Source: Apostichopus japonicus (taxonomy: Eukaryota; Echinodermata; Holothuroidea; Aspidochirotida; Stichopodidae). Taken from it: a stretch of 64,000 nt of DNA. The position numbers were made by a program, and so were the translations under genes. Shown piece after piece: positions 21,757 to 32,900 of the stretch. The DNA is taken from the NCBI RefSeq assembly GCF_037975245.1, contig NC_092583.1, positions 6,297,264-6,361,263 on the forward strand, written 5' to 3'. Under the pieces are notes generated by a model. It saw only the letters and a list, made by a program, of their open reading frames with translations, was not told the origin of the DNA and searched no databases. Each line of letters opens with the position of its first letter. Positions within the stretch are counted from its first letter, which is position 1.

Positions 21757-23836
21757 GTTTATGTGATTCCAAACTGGATATTCATGGTAATGCGGTTGAA
21801 CTAATGGCTGATGAAGATGGTGAAGAACCTCTTCAAGACGGAACATATGATTTCCTATTCCTTCAATGTCAAGATCTGCGCCAGGAGCTGGTAGGTTGAT
21901 TTCATTACAATAATCGCTAGTCGATCACTGACAATACTGCTTGTTGGCTATTATACTCAATCATTTCACTCGAGTTGAAGCGGTTATAATTATGTTGGTT
22001 TTTAATGTAACGTACACTTACCTATATATTGCTCATCATAGGCTATTCGTCAATAACTACAGATTGGTTAACTCGCCGCTCAATTTGCTCTATTACTGAT
22101 ATATGCCCTCGAACCGATCAACAACACCTCGCAGGCGTCTTATCGAGTGTCATTCAATGGTTATATTTGCCGATATATTGATCTCTACATAAGTTTGAAG
22201 AAAATTTAGCATTATAATTTTAAGTCGAGATTTTGTATTTTCCGCCAAATTTGCATAATACCGTTTATGTTGCATCTTTAGTAAATTGTAATGGTTATGT
22301 CGTTACAACCTCAAGAAAGCAATGTTAAGCACGCTTTGGACAATGCTCACTTCGTAGTCTTGCGTATTCGAAAAATCACATTTGTGAAAACATTATACTT
22401 TCAGTAAGAAGGTCTACTATATATATAGCTTATTTAGTGGATCCCCTTTGCTGCCACCTTTAGAGCAATTTGTACCATTATTTCACTGAATTGTTTAATT
22501 TTAATGAATGTCAATTCCACGTGGACGTTATTTGAAGAAAAAAAAACAAGAAAAACACAACAAAATCCCCTAAAAGGAATTCGTAACTAGGCATATTGAT
22601 TATATTTCATTTACCACTTCTTTTTAATCAAACAATTATGAGTGCGCCAGAGTCAATCTTTAGCACCGTTAATAATAGGCGCGTAAATTCGAGTTTCATT
22701 ATCCAGGGGTGTGATTCGACATTCGATTCGAAAGACCGTTATTGAATAAAAAGAAATTTTGTAAAAAGTTTGTAATCCATCCGGGATTCTGTACAACCTG
22801 TTGAGGGAAACGACGGCTGCTAACGGTGAGGTGTGGTGGGTTATTTTCCGATTTACTTCTTTTCCGATTTTCATTAGAAAATTATGCGCTTATAGGTTGA
22901 CAATCAGTCTTTCCAACTCATTTTTAAAAAAAAATTCTATTTCTATTTTTTTGCAACTCCTTATAGGAAAACATGAAGGAAGCTCACCGGTTGATCGTTC
23001 ATGATATAACTTCAATCCGCACAGCGTTTAAATTATTGGTCCAGGAGGCTCAACAGCAGAACCCTGTATGTAATACAGAGCCTACATCAGAGTACAGCAC
23101 AGACTACTCAACGGAGACAGAGGAAGTTACTAATCTAAACGAGAATGAAGTATACAACACGCAACAACGGACACAAGAATCTACATCTCAAAAAAATAAC
23201 ACTAAACGAGGAAAACAAGTCAAAGTTTTACACGACTTCCCTCACATCGGTAGGACACCACAGCAGATCCCAAATCACTACCAGCCTCGCCGAAGAGATA
23301 AACGCAGTTCGAGTTTAGCTGTTGATGCAGGAAACCAATTGTATAGCAATGATCAGAGCGGGTTTTCAAATGGTGCAAGGTACAACGGTAGCTCGTCGAT
23401 GCGTCGATTCACGGCATTACCACATCATTTTGTATCATTAGAGGAAAGAAATCGACGGCAGCGGCCAGATGTGCTAGGAACACTAAACGGAATAAATAAT
23501 TCCACTTCTCGTCCGAATCAAAGGAGACATTCTGAATTTAATTCTCGTCAACAAGACATTAGAACTGGATTAGGTCCAGCATCTAGGAATTACATGGATG
23601 AAAGGCGAGGTTCACTTAGTGTAGAAATGTACCGCCGTACAAATACATTAAAGTCCCAGCATATGAAGAGTCCAAGAGCATCAGATGACATCAGACGAAG
23701 TTCGCTGTTTAATAATACTGTGGCTCAAAGACACGGTAGTGTATCTCTATCGTCACCGTCCACAGGTAACATTGGCACAGTGGGAGAAACGCTGACAGAA
23801 GACGATCATGAAGATGAAGATAATATTTATTGGTAG
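21757..23836 (+). CDS. Unrecognised gene, two C-terminal exons: coiled coil plus Arg/Ser-rich tail
   Basis: Exons 21757-21890 and 22967-23836 join in frame (AG/GT on both sides) and end at TAG 23834-23836. The joined frame reads LCDSKLDIHGNAVELMADED, then GTYDFLFLQCQDLRQELEN, then MKEAHRLIVHDITSIRTAF. If translation starts at the ATG at 21804 the protein is about 318 residues; the frame is open upstream of it to the acceptor, so earlier coding exons are possible. The second segment has heptad-like spacing suggesting a coiled coil. The tail is basic and Ser-rich with repeated Arg-Arg-x-Ser type sites (KRSSSL, RRHSEF, RRGSLS, RRSSLF) and ends in an acidic stretch, DDHEDEDNIYW. I do not recognise the family. 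The coding style and splice sites argue that it is real. Confidence 0.75.
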
Positions 23837-24138
23837 TTGACACTTATAATTACAGAATCATCGATCATCATGGAAATCAGATGTACAGTTAGGTATAGAG
23901 AGGAAACGGCATTAAGTCACCACCATAGTATGTATACCTGCGACATGAACAGACCGGGACGGAATGCTCAATATTGGTTGGCACAATCCGATCTGACCGT
24001 TCTATACCCCCGTTCTACTGTAGGGCCTATCCAGAGAGAAAATGGTACCTGAAATGGGTCTTCCACCACGATCTGGAATTTTAACAAATGCTAGATTGCC
24101 CTTAAGTTATCAGATCCACGTGCTTCATTAATAATATT

Positions 24139-24144
24139 AATAAA
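24139..24144 (+). promoter_or_regulatory. Polyadenylation signal AATAAA
   Basis: AATAAA lies about 300 bp downstream of the stop codon of the gene ending at 23836. It is the first such hexamer I see after that stop and a plausible 3' end signal. Confidence 0.5.
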
Positions 24145-24806
24145 CATTATGAAACGAACGGGAGCTATTAAAGAATTAAAGCTTTAAATACCATTTGTAT
24201 GAACGTATAGTATAAGCAACATGGAAGCCATGGCGTGAGTTTTGTAGTTATGTACGTCACACTGCGGAAATTTTCTAAATGTAAGGAAATGCAATTTGAA
24301 AGTACATTGAATTACCGTGAAGTAACGAACCAACAGTACTAATTTATAGGAGGATTTAGACAGAAATTGAGTGTTTATACATGTCAACAACTGATAACGT
24401 CGGCATTTCTATTTCAGTTCTAAATCGCTAACGTTTATCCTGGTTTTTTATAAACTTAAACAACCGTACATGAAACTGTAATTTTCATTTCGTTTACAAT
24501 ACACAGATCCGAAGGACTTGAACACTTCAAATGAAGACGCTTTAATTAATTAATATTGTTTTATTTTTTGCGTTGTCTCTTATTACTGTTGCTCTAATGC
24601 AGTGGCGGGAAATACCCGGTGGGGACGGGATCTTCCCCCCAAGAGGAATTTTAGTTTTGTTGATAATATGATGACACAGTAAGGACATTGGAAGCTTTTC
24701 GTTCATAAAAGTTTTGACTGGGTGACCCTTGACATTTGACGTTGACAATCAAATTGTCAGGGATTTTGCACGGAAAATGCGATATATATTGGTACATGAA
24801 ATGCTT

Positions 24807-25157
24807 AATAAGGGGTTAATCAACGGTCTAGCGTGCGTTACTCACAGGATTAATGCACGATCGGGGGATACTGCAAGCGATGCACGAGGGCGCAGCCCGA
24901 GTGCATCCAGCCATAGCATTAACACCGGAGTGCATTAATCATGTGAGTAACGCACGCTAGACCGTTGATTAACCCCGTTCATTCATACACTACCATTTGT
25001 GTCGGGGGAAAATCATAAAACAAAGGTTACATATAACCAAAGATTTATTAAAGTGATGCCCCGTAATTTTACCGTGCGTTACTCGCAGGATTAACCACGG
25101 TCAGCTGACCTGAATGGACCAATAGGATTTAGGAATCTTTACTAAGTATGAATGAAC
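24807..25157. mobile_element. Two-part hairpin repeat, copy 1
   Basis: The first part, 24812-24976, is an imperfect hairpin whose arms start GGGGTTAATCAACGGTCTAG and include GCGTGCGTTACTCAC. The second part, 24977-25157, is bounded by its own inverted ends GTTCATTCATAC and GTATGAATGAAC and repeats the core CGTGCGTTACTC. The same two-part unit occurs at 50172-50531 in a CASC3 intron, so both parts move or are copied together. No coding capacity. Confidence 0.88.
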
Positions 25158-25989
25158 AACTGTTTAATACCCGATTGAAGCATTATTTCATATTAAATCT
25201 GGCGTCATTGCAGAGAAATAACTTTCAGAGGCGAGAAATAAAATAGAATACCATACACTGACTGTATGTTACACCTAATCAAAATACTTCGTACTTGGCA
25301 AGATACGGTATATTTTATCCAGTATTTATCTCTCAAACACTGAGATCAACTTTCAATCAATTTAAGTAAAAAGGAAAGTGTGACTGCATGCTCCCGGTAA
25401 CGGATATACTCTGCGCCGATTTCTTTGAAGCAGGAACTGTGGAGATGGGGTATATACACAGAGGCAAGCCTCTCCTCCACCGTTGTGAAATACATGCCAA
25501 AATGGCCCCTTGCCATATATATTACTGGTGTTTTAGGGCCTTTTGTATATAAGAATTCACAATGGGGTTGGGGTGGGGGTGGGTATGGCAATTCAAATAA
25601 AGCGACCTTAATCCATGTAAGTATCAGAGGCGGATACATGATTTTAGAAAGGCGGGATGTAGTCGACTTTCGCGTGGCTTCATGCACGGAGACGGCGTAC
25701 AGTGGTGGATGACGTCACTTAATGATGTCATTTAATAAATATTCAACAGGTAAAACAGCAACTCCAAGTATGCGGCTTACTTGTATAGTTGAGTTGGTAC
25801 GGAATACACAGGGTAGACCTACTAAATTGTCGGAAAGCTTTGGCACTTTTGTGGTTTGACTTCTCAAATGACAGTCTCGTTTCCCACTAGTAACCCTCGA
25901 AGTTCCCCCACCCCCATTCTTTTGGGAGGCCACATCTGGAATATTGTAATGTTATTTTTGGTTCCCACATCTAACAAAGGACATAAACA

Positions 25990-26373
25990 GTATTTAGTGT
26001 GTTCAACGTAGAGCTACACACGTCTTGGGATTTGTCTGGAGAACTATGATTATTGTGACAGATTACGCGCACTGAAGTTATACCCAATTAGCAATGCTGA
26101 AGAAAGAGAGGTGATCTAATTCAAACTTATAAGATTGTTCATGGTTTGGAGGATATTGAGTGTAGCAAATTATTTACCTTAGATCAATCTGCCAAAATCA
26201 GAGGGCATAACTACAAGATTGACAAGAAGGATTGCAAGCCGAATTCACGTCTCAACTTTTTTTCTTACCGAGTTGTTAATACATGGAACTCTCTTCCTGT
26301 GGTTGTGGTTTCTGCAACTTCAGTGGATGATTTCAAGGAAATGTTGGACAACCACTGGGATCTAAATGGTTAG
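25990..26373 (+). pseudogene. Decayed non-LTR retrotransposon, reverse transcriptase C-terminal fragment
   Basis: In changing frames the sequence reads VQRRATHVLG, then ENYDYCDRLRALKLYPISNA, then RGDLIQTYKIVHGLEDI, then RLNFFSYRVVNTWNSLP and SVDDFKEMLDNHW, ending at TAG. This order is typical of the extreme C terminus of LINE reverse transcriptases of the CR1/Jockey kind. At least two frameshifts separate the blocks, and the catalytic part is absent, so it is a dead, 5'-truncated copy. Confidence 0.82.
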
Positions 26374-27920
26374 GAATATATAGTTTTATGCATTCTGTTG
26401 GAATAGTACAGTGTATTATTAGTGTGCAGTGCTGTTAGTTATTTCTGTCGTTGGTGAACTTTAGTATCTGTTTATTGCTGAAGTTGGGAGGGTTTAAAAA
26501 AGAACTTTCCTTTTTTGGAGCCCGTCAACAATCAAGAATAGAATAGTAGTGAGCCTGGAATATATTTCAAAGGCTTGTTACAGGGAGGGGTGTTCATTGA
26601 AGAAGCACCCGGAAGCTTTAGTATTTGGAAATATTTCTTGTCAGGCGTAGTGAATTTAATGCACTAAAACACATGTCAGAAAGGGCAATTTCTCCGGAAT
26701 GGATCACTGAGTGGATAAATGGGAAAAGCGATCAGAGTTTTTAGATATTTCTTGTTTTCTCGAAGCCAGTATAAAGCACAAAAAAAATGCTGAGAGTTGA
26801 ATTCAAGTTCCAAGTATTTCAAAGTACATGATGGGTGTCCGGCGGGGGGGGGGGGGAGCGAAGTCACAGGAAGATTTAGCATTTGCAGATATTTCGTATT
26901 CTCTCGAAGCCAATTTTACAGGACAAAAATCCTCACAAAGAGGAGTTACAGTTCTTGGAATGTATTCTACTGGGCCCGGCTAGTGAGCACTCTGGGGATG
27001 TCACATGCAGTGTTTACATGCAGATGATACTTCGTTCTCTGCAATAATAATAATAAATGAACTTATAAAGCGCTAACATCTACGAAGTATTCAATAGCGC
27101 TATACAACCCTAATAGAACGCCAACTTGAAAGAAAAAAAAATAGAAAGTTAAAGCACAGAAATACATTTCAGAACGGGACGAAAGTTTCGGCGTATAGCA
27201 TATTGTATCTAAAAGCCCCTTTGAGGTCCAGTGCTGGCCGTATTAGCTTCATGTTGGAATTGCAGAAGGGAGAAACAGAAAGCTACGATTTTGCGTTCTT
27301 CGTTTTTTTTTTTACTCACCGGTGTATAATGCATGGGCAGCTTACCATGCTGAATTCGGCTCCAATTTTGGGACCGACCGGCATCGATTTGGGGCCAATG
27401 TTTTAAATATTTTCACCAAGTTGAGGGGCGGGGGGGGGGGGGGGTTACACCCCATACCTTGAAAGGATGTTCCTCATGGTTGCATTGCCTTTTAACATTC
27501 CTTCATTTATTTGCTTTTAGACGAAATATTCAACATCAAAAAAGTATAATCACGTACAGAGTGGTCGACAAGAAGAAACGTTAAACTGATCCAAACTGAA
27601 TCATTAATTTGCATCAACAAAATTAATTCATATAAAGTCTTGTCTCATTTGAATACAGTGGTGGATTAATTAACTTTGTGTGAATGGACTTTTGTATTGT
27701 CTTCCGGTAAACAACCACTTTCTTCGCTTCGTTCCATGCCTTCCATATATGATGTTGATATATAACTGTTCCCGTGTGTGAAATAGTTTGCACAAAAGTA
27801 TTGAACATTTCAAGGTCATGTGAATCTGCTTCAGCACGTGTCAAGTAATTTCAAGTATAAGTAACCTTTTTTACAAAACAACGAATGACTCCATCACTGT
27901 CAAACGTCCAGGTCGTTTTA

Positions 27921-28160
27921 TGAAGGAACGCCAAAAGGGTAATGTATTATGTTGTTTACTTCTATGCTGTCTGTTATCATGTTGTTGTCTCTTTTGATGT
28001 TGTTGTATCCTTTTATGTTGTTCTCTCCTTCAATTTGTTGTCTCCAATTCGATGTTATTGTCTCCTTTGATGCTGTTGTCTCCTTCAGCATTGTTGTTTA
28101 CTTTAATGCTGTTGTCTCCTTTGATGTTGTTTTCTCATTTGATGCTGGTGGCGCTGTTCA
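27921..28160. repeat. Left copy of an inverted duplication, expanded into a degenerate GTTGTCTCCTTTGAT array
   Basis: From about 27921 the sequence GGAACGCCAAAAGGG, TTATGTTGTTTACTTCTATG, CTGTCTGTTATCATG is the reverse complement of 29524-29622. It then runs into about ten diverged 15-18 bp units related to GTTGTCTCCTTTGAT, up to 28160. The right copy has only two to three such units, so the array expanded or contracted after the duplication. Confidence 0.8.
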
Positions 28161-28370
28161 CTTTTAAAAAGAATTTAGTGCTTCAAAACCAGCCAAAATG
28201 TGCGAGAGAGACCGACTACCCCATCTATTAGCGCTAGGTTATACGAACAAAATGAAAGCAGAAATGATGAAAATCTCTGTAAAATCGGTGCAGAACATAC
28301 GAAAGTCTTTCAACCTAAGAAAAAGAGATATAGGTGGTCAAGTTACAGGCACGTACCGTACCTAGCCTAA

Positions 28371-28494
28371 CGTTAGGTATATAATATATAGCCTTAGTTA
28401 GTATAACCATAGTAGTATTTAGTATATTATCATTAATATTATAGTTTAGGTGCAACTGCAAGGAATGTGAGCCATAGTGGGCTTTGCTATCCCA
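28371..28494. repeat. Left arm of a second inverted duplication
   Basis: GTATATAATATATAGCCTTA, GTAGTATTTAGTATATTATC and CAACTGCAAGGAATGTGAGC at 28371-28494 match the reverse complement of 29405-29523 closely. On the right the two arms (29405-29523 and 29524-29622) are contiguous; on the left they are separated by about 210 bp. Confidence 0.85.
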
Positions 28495-28603
28495 TTGCTG
28501 TTCATGCCTCATCAGTCCTTGTCGAGTTTGGGTGGGGTCTAAAAATGCTAACAGTAACATTAGGGCTAAGTCGCTTTGTGTTTCAAACTGACAATTTAAC
28601 TGC

Positions 28604-28638
28604 CAAGCACGGACCTTGTAATACAAGGTCCGTGCTTG
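28604..28638. repeat. Perfect 17-bp inverted repeat with 1-nt centre
   Basis: CAAGCACGGACCTTGTA is followed by a single A and then by its exact reverse complement. It lies between the arms of the inverted duplications. It is near perfect as a cruciform and, because of its position, may mark a breakpoint or a small insertion. Confidence 0.9.
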
Positions 28639-29404
28639 TATACATTTGTAGTATTTGGGCTCTTATGACTGTAAGCAGTTGGTTAGGCCTCATCGGTACT
28701 GGAGTAGTAATGTAGCCTTGTAGGTATATGTTATGACTTAAAGGCTTGAATCCCATATATTGCTAAGGATAAGGAATTAGGCCTCTTGAGAAGGCCCAGA
28801 GGAGCTTGGGCAACTAGGTTGATTAGATCCTTAAAGGTAGTATGTATATGCCCCAAATTATAGGCACGCTATAATTGCTAGCAGTTTTCAAAAAGTACTT
28901 TCCTGTAGATCTTTACTCTCCAAATTGTTTTCAGACATTTTTAAGGAACACATAAGATGACTGAATGTCCCAGTGAGGAAAATTTCCTCGAAGGTTGTAA
29001 TAAAAACAGTTCAAGAATTTTGACCAAAATTGACCATATTTGGCAATCTAGCATATTTGGGGCCAATATACAGCATACCTGTAAATAGCGTTCCCTATTA
29101 TAGGAGGCATGCTGCTGTGGTTTTTTTTTTCTTCATTTTTTCATTTCATTCATCTCGTCTATACATGCTTACATCAAAAAGTAGAATGGTATAAACAGGA
29201 CACTAGAAAAATAAGGAATGTTTATCTAGCTAGCGACCAATTGAAAAAAAAAAGAAAGAAATTGAAAAAGTAGGAAAATTGTGAAGAAGAAGGAAACAGT
29301 ATACGTAAAGTCAGTGTAAACAAGAGTAACAGTATTTAGTCTGTATAATTTTAAATTATGTGATATCTAACACGACAATGATTCATGAGTCATGAACAGC
29401 AAGA

Positions 29405-29622
29405 TAGCAAAGCCCACTGTGGCTCACATTCCTTGCAGTTGCACATAAACTAATATTTAGATTAATAATAATATACTAAATACTACTGTGTTTATACTAA
29501 CTAAGGCTATATATTATATACCTGACGTCATCAAAGGAGACAACAACATCAAAGGAGACAACAACATGATAACAGACAGCATAGAAGTAAACAACATAAC
29601 ACGATGTCCTTTCGGCGTTCCA
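29405..29622. repeat. Right copy of the inverted duplications
   Basis: Reverse-complement partner of 28371-28494 (29405-29523) and of 27921-28010 (29524-29622), the latter including two CATCAAAGGAGACAACAA units. The span from 27921 to 29622 is therefore a 1.7-kb fold-back arrangement, ending about 300 bp upstream of the CASC3 start codon. Confidence 0.85.
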
Positions 29623-29916
29623 TATTTTACCAAAAATTTATTTCGTAATCCCAAAATAATATAGCCGATTTTAATGAAAACGTGTGACCAAATTTGATAT
29701 CCGTAGAAATGCCAACTAAGACATACCTTGTATTCCAATTGATAAATTCAATGTCCGCAAAGAGAGCGCGAAATCGTGCAATCCTATGGCTCTTACGTTA
29801 TGTATGGAAGGATAGGTTCCAATACTGCGATAACGTTAGTTTGGTTGACTGTTCTCACCGCATGTGTTTGGGTGTTTCGCAACGGATAAGTTATATATAC
29901 AGGTGAAACGACCGGC

Positions 29917-32900
29917 ATGTCCACCACGGAGCAAGAGAAGAAACGACCATCTCGTCGTTTGAGAAAACCGCGAGAAGGGGATCTATCGAGTGATAATAGT
30001 GGCAGTGTAAGGAAATAGGCCTAGACTAGCCTACACTACTACAGTAGCTTTTACCACTAGCAGTTAGGCTGTAACCTAGGCTAGTCATTGTTAGAACTAA
30101 CAGCACGGTTAAAGTTAATTCATGAACATGAAATATCAGAGTATGGAATAATACTTCCCAGATATCTTTATAAAGAGAAAAGTTTGACCACTACAAATTA
30201 TGTAGTGACAACTTATATGACTGCCACAGTCATGAGATCGCTGGTAACTTTTTGGAAATAATGGCTGTATTAATTTAAGGTTGTCTTAGCCGGTTTCAGT
30301 TGTTTTCCGCATACGTTACTTTCCGCTGATTACTTTCCGCTGAAAAAATTCTTCTGCGGAAAACACCGTTTTTCCACTTACCTGTACACTTATTTTTCCG
30401 CAATTTTAGGATACCAAATTCAGGCAGGATGATTAAAATAACATGAGAAAGTATCAAAGAACGTCGATCAAGGATGGTTAGACTGAGTTCATGTCAGAAA
30501 AGTTAAGCTGCTTATAATTTAGAGGAGGCTTGGGGTGTTTGTAATTAGGAATTATTAAAGAAGTATGAGGCGGTCGGCGGATGAAAGGGCAAAGGGACGC
30601 CCGCGTTATGAAGGATTGAGTATCTAATATTAATAAAGTATTAAAACTGCGGTCCCTGTAATGATGTAAAAAAAGTTGTAAAAGGCAGTATCTTTGATTT
30701 TCGCTGGAAATGGCTGTATGATTAAAGGAATTGTCTGGTGGAAGATTTTGATACATTGTCCGTGTAGTTATTATTTTTTCTCTTTCTAACCATGTAAAAA
30801 TTTTCCCCATTCGACGTTTTCTTCTTGTAGAAATCTGGTTTTCAAATTCACCAGTTTCTCACCAAAAGTTCCGTTTGTTCGAACGCTTGAATATGGTGAT
30901 TGACGTAGTGCTTGCAGATAGGCAAAACAGGCGACTTGAAGTAGGGATGCACCGGATCCAAATTTTTGGATCCGGCCGGAACCGGATTTTGCCGGATAGT
31001 ACATGAAATCTGGCCGGATAAAATCCGGCCGGAACCGGATTTTTTCATTACACAAAAGAAAATCATGAATAAGAAGTAGAAGTATGAAACAAGGGGCAAA
31101 TCTTAGGTGAGGTATATGCATATTATAAAGAAGGTGAAATTAAGACCCCATTTATGAGATTAAATATGACTTGAAGTGGTGAAATCTACATTCTTTAATA
31201 AAATAACTACAATATTAAACTGATGAAGGCTGCAAGAAATGATTTCACTGCAAACTGTATTTGTTGTATATAGCTTCATAAAACTACAGTAGTTGTGTTT
31301 TGGTTGATCTTTAGAAACAGTAGGTCAGACCATTGAGAAAATTAAATTAAACATGTTAAACCTAATTTTTCCTTACTTTGAATGTTTTTATTAATTTTTG
31401 GAAATAGTTCACATTGATTTAAGTTAATACCAACACCTTTTTAAGGGATGATTCAGGCCAGATTTTGAAAAAGATCCGGCCGGATTTTGAAAAATATCCG
31501 GCCGGAACCGGATAATTTCTCACTATCCGGCCGGATAGTCCGGCCGGACCGGATATCCGGTGCATCCCTAACTTGAAGTTAGCACTCCCAATTCCGCAGC
31601 AAATAAACTCACGTGTACGCACATTGGATTGCCTCATATATATAACGTACATACTCGCGAACGTATATACTACGATGCTCAGTTGGTGTACTTGTATATC
31701 GTTACACATAGTGCACTCACACTCAAACCACAGTTCATTAACTGTTCTTCGAAATCGCTGAAATAAAATTCACGGATCAAATTAACAGTAAAAGGAAACT
31801 TGTAAAGTATTCGTTAAACCGAAAGATGAAACTTGGCGGAATCGATGTCATCGCAGAACTGTCCGATTGTAAACGTTAGAGTAGCCTATACACGCGAACA
31901 TTCTTCGCGCTGGAGCTGGATACCGCGATGTATAAACAACGAAGAGCCTGCTGTTAAAACTTATCTTGTGTTACACAAAGACCACGAAACCACCAATTTA
32001 CTACATATATAGCGGCTTAAGGAGTTTTTTAAATCATATCTAATTTATAAGAAATTTCACCGGAAATTATTGAAGAAATTGATCGCATCGTTGTCAGAGC
32101 AGAATGTAGCACGATTAAAAAATCGTTTCTCTGTCAAACGCAACATTAGCGTTCTCATACTTTGACAACATGTTTGGAAAATTATTTACTATTTTTTAAG
32201 GTAACTTCTTTGGGCCACCAGACAATCCTTTTAAGGCATGTCAAAAACTACAACCCAAAAGGGTGGCGCTGTTTAACTAAAGTTAAACTTGCTTACAGCC
32301 TAAGCTAGTGCTTACAGCCTAAGCTACAACCTTAGCTATCCTAAATCTAGTCTCGAAGCTACATTTTATCCTGTTAGAGTCAAATCCTATCTTCTCAATC
32401 TTCCTAAATCCTTCCATGTGCCTAATCATTTCAGTAAGTCAGTCTGTTCTTCCCAAAAAAACGGTAGTTTCCGCTGAAAAAAACGTTGTTTTCCGCTGAC
32501 AAATTTGTTTGCGGAAAACACCGTTTTGTTTCAAAACGTAACGTGTGCGGAAAATAACGGTACCCGTCTTAGCCTACACTACGTCTACAGTATAGTAAAG
32601 GCTTCATAATTGACGCACCTTCGTAATTGATGCACAAATATTACTAGCAACGATACAGCAGGCAACCTAAACTTTTTGCAGCAAAGCATAACTATATTTC
32701 TTTACATAAGTCTGAATCCATTTCAGCTACTTTATATGCTGATCAATTTGTGCATTTATAAAAGCTTTTAACACCCTCCCCACAGTTTTGCACATAGTTT
32801 TTGGATTTGGAAATCTTACTCTCTAATAATATTATCTCAGCATGATACCACTACTCTCTGGGACCTGACCTGTCTGAGCTTAGAAAGTTAGAGGAAAGAG

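Larger units (their letters stand above)
24145..29916. other. Repeat-rich spacer upstream of CASC3
   Basis: No intact gene is visible. The stretch holds the composite hairpin repeat (24807-25157), a decayed LINE fragment (25990-26373), a short motif with inverted AGCGCTA/TAGCGCT cores near 27068-27110, G-runs near 26845 and 27428, and inverted duplications between 27921 and 29622. The CASC3 promoter should lie near its right end. Confidence 0.65.

Noticed and set aside
30478-30810. 110-codon minus-strand ORF inside the large transposon
   Set aside because: It has no transposase motif that I recognise, and the frame does not continue; composition alone does not support a gene.
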